From Actinomycetota bacterium (GTDB lineage: Bacteria > Actinomycetota > Actinomycetes > S36-B12 > UBA5976), in the NCBI GenBank assembly GCA_009918865.1, contig RGCY01000062.1, positions 1 to 7,243 of the forward strand: DNA of 7,243 bases. The letters run 5' to 3'. Below are positions 1 to 6,102 of this stretch, in pieces (within the stretch, counting starts at the first letter, position 1; each line of letters starts with the position of its first letter). Position numbers and translations under genes: made by a program. Below the pieces are notes generated by a model. That model ran no database searches, was not told the DNA's origin, and saw nothing but the letters and a program-made list of their open reading frames with translations.

Positions 1-145
1 CTTGCGGCATGCGGTAAGTCTGCGCAGTTCCCATTGCAATCATGGTTGCTGCGTGGATGAGAGCGGAGACTGGGGTCGGACCTTCCATCGCATCGAGCAA
101 CCATGATTGCAATGGGAACTGCGCAGACTTACCGCATGCCGCAAG
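1..145. repeat. Perfect 50-bp inverted repeat (arms 1-50 and 96-145, 45-bp spacer), probable fold-back chimera
   Basis: Bases 96-145 are the exact reverse complement of bases 1-50; pairing stops at base 51 against base 95. The left arm touches the window edge, so the true arm could be longer. The right arm encodes normal NuoL residues 223-239 on the minus strand, so it is the original. The left arm replaces the expected continuation of NuoL, so it is the copy. The first ten minus-strand bases of the copy, at 50 down to 41, read AGCAACCATG. They fit the expected Ala-Ala-Thr-Met codons and are also complementary to CATGGTTGCT at 105-96. A growing minus strand could thus fold back on itself and copy itself. 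There is no run of T typical of a terminator, and the site lies inside a gene. Confidence 0.97.
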
Positions 146-811
146 CAGTAGCGCGATGCCAATCCAAGTGACGGTGGACGATGAAGCATTGTCAACTTTC
201 GCGAACACTTCCGGAAACGCGACGCTGCCAAAGGTCACGAACGTGAGCATCACGGCGATTGAAAGGCCGAAATCACCAACCCGGTTAACGATGAATGCCT
301 TATTAGCAGCAGTTGCAGCACTTGGCTTGTGTTGCCAGAAGCCGATCAACAAATAGGAGGCAAGGCCCACGCCTTCCCAACCGACATAGAGCAGTAGGAA
401 GTTGTTTGCGAGCACAAGCGTGAGCATCGCCGCGAGAAACAGATTCAAGTAAGCGAAGAAGCGGCGACGGTTTGGGTCATGTGACATGTAGCCGATGGAG
501 TAGATGTGGATGAGCGAACCCACACCGGTGATGAGCAAAATAAAGACCGCGGAAAGTGGATCAACCGTGAACGACACATCCACGTTGAAACCGCCGACAG
601 CAATCCAGCGCCAGAGTGTTTGGGAGATTTCGCGAGATTCGGCTGGTTGTGAAGCCAGATTGAACACCGTTGCCAGCGCCAGACCGAATGACGCGAGCGC
701 TGCCGCACTTCCAAGCAGGTGACCCCAACGATCACTGCGGCGGCCAGCCAACAGCAACACGGCAGCGCTGATGAGCGGCACAGCCACAAGCAGCGCAGGA
801 GAAGACGTCAT
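1..811 (-). CDS. nuoL: NADH-quinone oxidoreductase subunit L, 3' end missing and last part chimeric
   Basis: NuoL is the distal antiporter-like membrane subunit of complex I, which moves protons as electrons pass from NADH to quinone. The frame is open from ATG at 811-809 to the window edge, giving 270 codons of a protein usually about 610-640 residues long. Family marks are VDPLS (83-87), HIYSIGYMSHD (102-112), GWEGVGLASYLLIGFW (144-159) with Glu146, KAFIVNRVGDFG (171-182), CGKSAQFPLQSWL (226-238) with Lys228, and DAMEGPTPVSALIHAATM (240-257) with His253. Glu146, Lys228 and His253 match the proton-path residues Glu144, Lys229 and His254 of E. coli NuoL. After Met257 the family expects something like VTAGVYL, but the frame reads IAMGTAQTYRMPQ, which lies in an inverted copy of bases 96-145. 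Residues 258-270 are therefore probably not real NuoL sequence. The start is 16 bases past the nuoK stop, with a GAGAGG motif upstream. Identity of the gene is very secure; its end is not. Confidence 0.95.
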   Translation of the reverse strand, partial: MTSSPALLVAVPLISAAVLLLAGRRSDRWGHLLGSAAALASFGLALATVFNLASQPAESREISQTLWRWIAVGGFNVDVSFTVDPLSAVFILLITGVGSLIHIYSIGYMSHDPNRRRFFAYLNLFLAAMLTLVLANNFLLLYVGWEGVGLASYLLIGFWQHKPSAATAANKAFIVNRVGDFGLSIAVMLTFVTFGSVAFPEVFAKVDNASSSTVTWIGIALLLAACGKSAQFPLQSWLLDAMEGPTPVSALIHAATMIAMGTAQTYRMPQ

Positions 812-822
812 CGTGGGGTTCT

Positions 823-829
823 ACCTCTC
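823..829 (-). promoter_or_regulatory. Ribosome binding site of nuoL
   Basis: The minus strand reads GAGAGGT, ending 11 bases before the ATG at 811. It overlaps the nuoK stop codon (TGA at 830-828). The spacing is a little long, but no better start is seen nearby, and NuoL proteins normally begin with a short stretch like MTSSPALLVAVPL before the first membrane helix. Confidence 0.6.
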
Positions 830-1127
830 AGAACTTCAACAGGCTGGCATCGTCAATGGATGCCGAACGACGGGAACGGAAAATCTGCACGATGATGGCA
901 AGGCCCACAACAACCTCAGCGGCAGCAACCACCATCGAAAAGAACGCGAAGACCTGACCATCAAGGTTGCCGTGCATGCGCGAAGCAGTCACGAGCGCCA
1001 GATTCGCCGCATTGAGCATGAGTTCAACACTCATGAACATGACGATGGCATTGCGACGCAACAGCACTCCGGTTGCACCAAGGCAGAACAAGACCGCGGC
1101 AAGTGCGAGATAGGCAGAGGGGTTCAT
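828..1127 (-). CDS. nuoK: NADH-quinone oxidoreductase subunit K
   Basis: NuoK is a small membrane subunit of complex I, homologous to MrpC of Mrp antiporters, and takes part in proton translocation. At 99 residues it has the usual family length. Three hydrophobic helices are visible, about residues 4-21, 28-49 and 59-82. The two buried glutamates known to matter in E. coli (Glu36 and Glu72) are present as Glu35 in SVELMLNAANL and Glu71 in VVAAAEVVVGLAI. The short tail after residue 83 is polar. The ATG overlaps the nuoJ stop as ATGA, and an AGGAGG motif sits seven bases upstream, so the start is firm. nuoL follows after 16 bases. Confidence 0.97.
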   Translation of the reverse strand: MNPSAYLALAAVLFCLGATGVLLRRNAIVMFMSVELMLNAANLALVTASRMHGNLDGQVFAFFSMVVAAAEVVVGLAIIVQIFRSRRSASIDDASLLKF

Positions 1128-1909
1128 GACTCGTCCTCCTGCGCCTGCGTGGGATCAGCGGCAAGTTCCGCAGCACGAGTCACCGCAACCTCTTCACGAA
1201 CGTCGTGTGCCACGCCGCGCAATTGCAGCGCCCCTGGTAGCGAGTTTTCTGCAACCGAGCCATCAGGCAACAACGCCGGAGTGTCAACCGCGTTGTGACG
1301 CGCGTACACACCAGGTGCAGGTAGCCCCGCGGCAGTGGCTGGGTTCATCAAACGCTGACGGCTGAGCTCTTCTTGACCGGGAAGGGCACGAATGCGGTCA
1401 CGGTGCGCCAACACCATCGCGCCGAGCACCGCAGTGATGAGCAGCGCTGACGTGACTTCAAAGGCAAACACATACCTTCCGAAAAGCAATTTGGCGATGC
1501 CTTGAACATTGCCACCCTCATCAGAGTTTGCGCGCGCGAGTCCAACCGGGTCGCGGTTGATGGCCATGGTCTGCATCCCTTGACTGACCATCGTCACGAC
1601 GAGCACGAGCAAGGCTGAAACTGCCGCGATGCTGGCCCCACGGTGCCCACGAATCGTTTCCACCAATGAGTCGCTTGAGTCAACGCCCACAATCATGAGC
1701 ACGAATAGGAACAGCATCATGACTGCACCGGTGTAAACAACCACCTGCACAATTCCCAAGAACTCTGCCTGCTGCGAAACATAAAGAACGGCGAGATTGA
1801 CCATGGTCAACGCCAGCCACAGGGCAGAGTGCACGGCTTTGCGAGAGAAGACCATGCCGAATGCGCCAGCCACACTCAAGAGCGCACAAATCCAGAACAC
1901 TGCTGTCAT
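1124..1909 (-). CDS. nuoJ: NADH-quinone oxidoreductase subunit J
   Basis: NuoJ is a membrane subunit of complex I between NuoH and the antiporter-like subunits. At 261 residues it is much longer than E. coli NuoJ (184). Five hydrophobic helices are visible, near residues 3-20, 27-44, 51-75, 92-112 and 147-168. Helix 3 holds the conserved IVQVVVYTGAVMMLFLFVL segment (53-71), which in known structures carries the pi-bulge linked to the coupling mechanism. After residue 170 comes a hydrophilic tail of about 90 residues with PGVYARHNAVDTPALLPDG (199-217) and an acidic, Ala-rich end. I recognise this tail from actinobacterial NuoJ; its role is not known to me. The ATG overlaps the nuoI stop as ATGA with only a weak GGATGG motif upstream, pointing to translation coupled to nuoI. 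The stop overlaps nuoK in the same way. Confidence 0.96.
   Translation of the reverse strand: MTAVFWICALLSVAGAFGMVFSRKAVHSALWLALTMVNLAVLYVSQQAEFLGIVQVVVYTGAVMMLFLFVLMIVGVDSSDSLVETIRGHRGASIAAVSALLVLVVTMVSQGMQTMAINRDPVGLARANSDEGGNVQGIAKLLFGRYVFAFEVTSALLITAVLGAMVLAHRDRIRALPGQEELSRQRLMNPATAAGLPAPGVYARHNAVDTPALLPDGSVAENSLPGALQLRGVAHDVREEVAVTRAAELAADPTQAQEDES
1135..1140 (-). promoter_or_regulatory. Strong ribosome binding site of nuoK
   Basis: The minus strand reads AGGAGG, a full Shine-Dalgarno core, seven bases before the nuoK ATG at 1127. It lies within the last codons of nuoJ and fixes the nuoK start. Confidence 0.85.
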
Positions 1910-2454
1910 GCCACACCATCCGTGTCCATGGCAACAACATCTAAACCCTTGATGCGGTCGGAGTAGTAGTCATCCGTGGTTGAACCCTGCGCCATCGGAT
2001 GCGGCGGTTGCAACATTCCTGGCAGCAGAGGGCCCAGCAAATCCTGCTTCTCGTAAATGAGTTTTGCGCGAGTGTTGTCAGCTAGTTCATATTCGTTGGT
2101 CATGGTCAGCGCGCGAGTGGGGCAGGCCTCAATGCACAAGCCACACAAGATGCAGCGTAGGTAGTTGATTTGGTAGACACGCCCGTAACGCTCTCCTGGC
2201 GAGAACCGTTCCGCATCCGTGTTATCAGCACCTTCGACATAGATTGCATCGGCTGGGCACGCCCATGCACACAACTCGCAGCCGATGCACTTCTCAAGAC
2301 CATCTGCATACCGGTTCAGTTGATGGCGACCATGGAACCGCGGCTTTGGGGGGAAGATGTCCTTCTCTTCGGGGTACTGCTCAGTCACAACTTTCTTGAA
2401 CATGGTTCGGAACGTGACTCCAAAGCCACGAATCGCTTGCGGAATCTCAGGCAT
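1906..2454 (-). CDS. nuoI: NADH-quinone oxidoreductase subunit I, 2x[4Fe-4S] ferredoxin-like
   Basis: NuoI is the peripheral-arm subunit that carries clusters N6a and N6b and hands electrons from NuoG towards the terminal cluster N2 beside the quinone site. It has 182 residues. Two classic CxxCxxCxxxCP motifs are complete: Cys56, 59, 62 and 66 (CIGCELCAWACP) and Cys101, 104, 107 and 111 (CILCGLCIEACP). The N-terminus (PEIPQAIRGFGVTFRTMFKK) is the amphipathic segment that lies on the membrane arm. The frame stays open upstream to an ATG at 2616, but homology begins at MPEIP. The ATG at 2454 has GGAGG six bases upstream, and the extra 54 residues have no family character. The gene overlaps nuoH by 8 bases and nuoJ by 4. 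The C-terminal region after residue 160 (DDYYSDRIKGLDVV) is variable in the family. Confidence 0.97.
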   Translation of the reverse strand: MPEIPQAIRGFGVTFRTMFKKVVTEQYPEEKDIFPPKPRFHGRHQLNRYADGLEKCIGCELCAWACPADAIYVEGADNTDAERFSPGERYGRVYQINYLRCILCGLCIEACPTRALTMTNEYELADNTRAKLIYEKQDLLGPLLPGMLQPPHPMAQGSTTDDYYSDRIKGLDVVAMDTDGVA

Positions 2455-3715
2455 TGCGCTCCTCCCCAGCCTCAACTGCCACAACCTGTGCTTGTGGGGC
2501 CTCTGATGCAACGTCAGCTGCGGATGCCGGCACGGGGTAAAGCTGGCGTGCATGCTGCTCACGCTCGAGCTTTGCTGCCGCCGCACGTTCGGTGGTGGCG
2601 ATGCGCTGACGTTCAACGACCGCTGAGATGCCCACGATGACCAACAAAATCACGGCTGCACTCACGAGCAGTCCACGAGTGTCCATTGATGTGTTGTTTC
2701 GCAGAGCGCGAGCAGTCGCCACAATCAACAACCAGACGATGGAACTGGGAATGAGCACCTTCCACCCGAACTTCATGAACTGGTCGTAGCGCATGCGCGG
2801 CAGCGTTCCGCGCAGCCAGATGAAGACGAAGAGGAAAACAAACACTTTGCACAGCCACCACACGAACGGCACCCAGCCGGTGTTGGCACCTTCCCAGGTG
2901 GACAGTGGCCAAGGAGCGCGCCAGCCACCGAGAAACAGCGTGGTGGCCATGGCTGACACCGTGACCATGTTTACGTATTCAGCAAGGAAGAACAGCGCGA
3001 ACTTCAGCGACGAATATTCAGTGTGGAACCCACCGACGAGTTCACCTTCTGCCTCGGGGAGGTCGAAAGGCGCGCGGTTGGTTTCTCCGACCATGGAGAT
3101 TGCGTAAATCGCAAACGACGGCAAGAGCAACAGGATGAACCACATCCCCGTCTGCTTCTCAATGATTTGGGATGTGGACATTGAACCGGCGTAAAGGAAC
3201 ACCGCAACGAATGACAAACCCATTGCGATTTCATAAGAAATCATTTGTGCACTCGAGCGCAGACCCCCGAGCAGCGAGTACGTGGAGTTGGACGACCAAC
3301 CAGCCAACACAATTCCGTAGATTCCGACACTTGCTACAGCAAGCACGTAGAGCACAGACACCGGGAAGTCCGTCAACTGCAGCGGAGTCTTGTGTCCGAA
3401 GATTGAAACTTCCGGACCAAACGGAATCACCGCGAAGGTTAGGAACGCCGGACCCGTGGAGATGATCGGCGCAAGGATGAACACTGCCTTGTGCGCCCCG
3501 GTTGGAGTGATGTCTTCCTTAAGTGCGAGTTTGATGCCGTCCATTAACGACTGCAATAAACCTTGTGGACCCGTGCGATTTGGACCAATGCGGTGCTGCA
3601 TGCGGCTCACAATCCGGCGCTCAGCCCAGATTGTGAACAGCGTCATGAGCACGAGCAAGACAAAGATTGCGAGCACTTTCACCAAGATGAGCCAGAACGG
3701 GTCATTGAAGGTCAC
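2447..3715 (-). CDS. nuoH: NADH-quinone oxidoreductase subunit H
   Basis: NuoH (ND1 family) joins the membrane and peripheral arms of complex I and forms the quinone channel and the E-channel. At 422 residues it is longer than E. coli NuoH (325). Conserved parts are AERRIVSRMQHRIGPNRTGP (31-50), GLRSSAQMISYEIAMGL (151-167), ETNRAPFDLPEAEGELVGGF (211-230), HTEYSS (231-236) and IWLRGTLPRMRYDQFM (299-314), with the buried glutamates and arginines of the quinone-side loop intact. Beyond the usual eight helices there is one more hydrophobic segment near 347-366, then a charged Ala/Glu-rich tail of about 55 residues, as I know from actinobacterial NuoH. The start is GTG at 3715-3713, overlapping the nuoG stop as GTGA, with GGAGG six bases upstream. 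The end overlaps nuoI by 8 bases. Confidence 0.97.
   Translation of the reverse strand: MTFNDPFWLILVKVLAIFVLLVLMTLFTIWAERRIVSRMQHRIGPNRTGPQGLLQSLMDGIKLALKEDITPTGAHKAVFILAPIISTGPAFLTFAVIPFGPEVSIFGHKTPLQLTDFPVSVLYVLAVASVGIYGIVLAGWSSNSTYSLLGGLRSSAQMISYEIAMGLSFVAVFLYAGSMSTSQIIEKQTGMWFILLLLPSFAIYAISMVGETNRAPFDLPEAEGELVGGFHTEYSSLKFALFFLAEYVNMVTVSAMATTLFLGGWRAPWPLSTWEGANTGWVPFVWWLCKVFVFLFVFIWLRGTLPRMRYDQFMKFGWKVLIPSSIVWLLIVATARALRNNTSMDTRGLLVSAAVILLVIVGISAVVERQRIATTERAAAAKLEREQHARQLYPVPASAADVASEAPQAQVVAVEAGEERNA
2461..2465 (-). promoter_or_regulatory. Ribosome binding site deciding the nuoI start
   Basis: The minus strand reads GGGGAGGAG here, with its GGAGG core six bases before the ATG at 2454. 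It lies inside the last codons of nuoH and decides for the 182-residue NuoI over the 236-residue reading that starts at 2616. Confidence 0.85.
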
Positions 3716-6102
3716 AGCGCACCTCCCATGGCAGCAACCGACACGGTCTCACCCGGTGCGACTCGGAGAGTTTCGCTGGGGCAGCAGCCGTGTGCATTGG
3801 CAGGCAACCACACAACACCATCTGCCATGCCCGGTTCCACAGATGCGGTGACATCGACCGCACCATGCGTTGACGAGATTCGCACCTGCCCACCGTCCAC
3901 TGCGCCGACTGCTGCAGCTGTGGTGATCGACATGCGAGCAACAACCGGACGAGCAGTCGCACCGAGATAGGGCTCACCCTCCTGCATGCCACCAGCGTCG
4001 ATGAGTTCATGCCATGAATCAAGCACGATGCCGATTGTGGGATGTGATGCTGGCACAACCGTTGGGGCTGAAGATGTCGGCGCACCAGTGACCGCAAGCG
4101 CAGCCATTTCACGACGCAGCGCCGTGTGAGTGCTCGGGAAATCCACGCCCATCACGTGCGCCAAATCAGCAAGCACGCGCGCGTCACTGAGGTGAGTTGA
4201 ACCTTGCTCAACGGCAGCAAAGGCTTGCACCCGACCTTCCCAGTTGACGAATGAACCAGATTTCTCTGTGACCGTGGCCACCGGGAAAATCACATCGGCG
4301 CGCTCGGTGATGTCAGTGTGACGGGTCTCGAATGCCACAACAAACGATGCAGCGTCTAGTGCCGCGCGCAGTGCGTGTGGGTTTGCAGCATCGCGCGGTT
4401 CAAGTCCTGCTGTCACCACTGCCGTGAGCTGTCCGCGCACTACCGCCGCAGTGAGTTCATCTGCGGAATGCGATGGTGATGTGGGAAGCGGACCCCACAC
4501 CTGTTCCACCGCAGCGCGATCGCTGTCATTACTGCCACTGCGTCCGCCGGGTAGCCAACCGCCGATGGCACCCACTTCCAACGCCCCGCGCTCGCCAGCA
4601 CGACGTGGCACCCATGCAATGCGCGCGCCTGTCTTTGCACTCAACGCGGCAACTGCAGAAAGTAAACCTGGTGTTAAAGCCGCACGTTGACCAACCATGA
4701 TGACCGAGCCGGCTGCGGATAAACCGCTGACGACATCTGCATCGAGTGAGGTCAGCGCGGCAGCAGTGGTGTTCGGCGTGCACGCGATGTGGCGTGCAGA
4801 CAACTTTCGTGTTCCGGCACTGGCGTAAGAAGCAAGTGTGACCACGGACGTGCCGCCCTTGCGCACTGCTTTGTGCAAGCGAAGGAAAACAATCGGAGAC
4901 TCATCCTCTGGTTCGAACGCGACGAGTAACACCATCGGCGCTTGTTCAAGGTCTGCGTACGCGACACCTTGGCGGGCAACAACTGCGTGGCGTAAGAACT
5001 GCGACTCTTCATCGGATGCGGCACGGTTACGGAAATCAATGGCATCCGTGTGAGTCACGGTGCGTGCAAAGCGCGAATACGCGTAAGCATCTTCAACCGT
5101 CAAGCGCCCACCAATGAAGTGCGCAACTTTGCCGCGAGCGGCGCTGAGCCCGGCTGCTGCTGCAGCCAGCGCTTCGGGCCAAGACGCGACATGCAATTCG
5201 CCGTCTGCGCCTCGCACGAGCGGGTGAGTCAAACGGTTTTGTTGAACATATGCGAAAGCAAAGCGACCTTTATCGCAGTTCCACTCTTCGTTCACTGCCG
5301 GGTTATCCCACGCCAGACGACGCGTGACTTGATGGCGGCGGTGATCTGTGCGCAGGGTGCAACCGGATGCGCAGTGTTCACACACCGTTGGCGTGGAAAC
5401 GAGGTCAAACGGCCGCGAGCGGAATCGGTAGCTCGCACTGGTGAGGGCACCCACCGGGCAGATTTGAATTGTGTTACCCGAGAAGTAGGAATCGAATGGT
5501 TCTTCTTCACTCGTGCCGACTTGCTGTTGTGCACCACGCTCAAGCAGTGCGATGAAGGGATCACCAGCAATTTCCTCAGCAAAACGTGTGCAACGCGCAC
5601 ATGAAACACAACGCTCGCGGTCAAGTAACACCTGCGCGCTGACATTGATGGGCTTTGGGAATTCTCGCTTTGGTCCCTCAAAGCGAGATGCCGGACGACC
5701 ATTGCTCATCGCTTGATTTTGCAGCGGGCACTCGCCACCCTTGTCGCAAATTGGGCAATCAAGTGGGTGGTTGACGAGCAAGAACTCCATGACACCCTTT
5801 TGGGCTTCATCTGCGATCGTGCTGCTGTGTTGGGTGCGCACAACCATGCCTTCAGCAACGGGAATGGCACATGAAGGCTGCGGTTTGGGTTGACCCTCAA
5901 TTTCAACCAAACACATTCGGCATGCTGCAACGGGTTCGAGCAACGGGTGGTCACAGAAACGCGGCACAGCAACGCCGAGCATTTCCGCGGCCCGAATGAT
6001 GAGCGTGCCCTTGGGCACTGCAACAGCGACACCATCGATGGTGACGTTGACGGTTTCAACCGGGGCTGGAGCGCCTGCCGGGCTGTTGGCCATGAGTGTC
6101 AT
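3712..6102 (-). CDS. nuoG: NADH-quinone oxidoreductase subunit G
   Basis: NuoG is the largest peripheral-arm subunit of complex I and carries electrons from NuoF towards NuoI. Its 796 residues hold all expected ligands in order: [2Fe-2S] N1b at Cys50, 61, 64 and 78; N5 at His112, Cys116, 119 and 125 (NHPLDCPICDKGGEC); N4 at Cys165, 168, 171 and 215; and the off-path cluster N7 at Cys241, 244, 248 and 276. From about residue 290 follows a molybdopterin-oxidoreductase-like fold with little catalytic character, including ERADVIFPVATVTEKSGSFV (600-619) and NWEGR (620-624), and a C-terminal domain near 717-795 resembling the dinucleotide-binding domain of that family. Middle regions (430-550) are loose and Ala-rich. 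The ATG at 6102 overlaps the nuoF stop as ATGA, preceded by a weak GGTGGTG. A second ATG in frame at 6093 is possible but has no better site. nuoH follows with a 4-base overlap. Confidence 0.97.
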   Translation of the reverse strand: MTLMANSPAGAPAPVETVNVTIDGVAVAVPKGTLIIRAAEMLGVAVPRFCDHPLLEPVAACRMCLVEIEGQPKPQPSCAIPVAEGMVVRTQHSSTIADEAQKGVMEFLLVNHPLDCPICDKGGECPLQNQAMSNGRPASRFEGPKREFPKPINVSAQVLLDRERCVSCARCTRFAEEIAGDPFIALLERGAQQQVGTSEEEPFDSYFSGNTIQICPVGALTSASYRFRSRPFDLVSTPTVCEHCASGCTLRTDHRRHQVTRRLAWDNPAVNEEWNCDKGRFAFAYVQQNRLTHPLVRGADGELHVASWPEALAAAAAGLSAARGKVAHFIGGRLTVEDAYAYSRFARTVTHTDAIDFRNRAASDEESQFLRHAVVARQGVAYADLEQAPMVLLVAFEPEDESPIVFLRLHKAVRKGGTSVVTLASYASAGTRKLSARHIACTPNTTAAALTSLDADVVSGLSAAGSVIMVGQRAALTPGLLSAVAALSAKTGARIAWVPRRAGERGALEVGAIGGWLPGGRSGSNDSDRAAVEQVWGPLPTSPSHSADELTAAVVRGQLTAVVTAGLEPRDAANPHALRAALDAASFVVAFETRHTDITERADVIFPVATVTEKSGSFVNWEGRVQAFAAVEQGSTHLSDARVLADLAHVMGVDFPSTHTALRREMAALAVTGAPTSSAPTVVPASHPTIGIVLDSWHELIDAGGMQEGEPYLGATARPVVARMSITTAAAVGAVDGGQVRISSTHGAVDVTASVEPGMADGVVWLPANAHGCCPSETLRVAPGETVSVAAMGGAL
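3722..3726 (-). promoter_or_regulatory. Ribosome binding site supporting the GTG start of nuoH
   Basis: The minus strand reads GGGAGGTG here, with its GGAGG core six bases before the GTG at 3715. This supports the rarer GTG start and the four-base GTGA overlap with nuoG. Confidence 0.8.

Noticed and set aside
1..145. Rho-independent terminator, invertible switch or phage attachment site formed by the inverted repeat
   Set aside because: The repeat is inside nuoL, has a 45-base loop and no T-run, no recombinase gene is nearby, and one arm is plainly normal nuoL coding sequence copied in reverse.
771..1298. 175-residue open frame on the plus strand
   Set aside because: It runs antisense across nuoL, nuoK and nuoJ, is rich in His/Ser/Arg without a hydrophobic core or motif, and is explained by the codon structure of the real genes.
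2455..2616. Upstream extension of nuoI by 54 residues
   Set aside because: The extension overlaps the nuoH tail in another frame, has no family similarity, and the ATG at 2454 has a strong ribosome binding site.
5050..5604. 184-residue open frame on the plus strand
   Set aside because: It lies wholly antisense to the well-conserved nuoG cluster-binding region, has no recognisable domain, and its composition (Cys/Arg/Thr-rich) is typical of a shadow frame.
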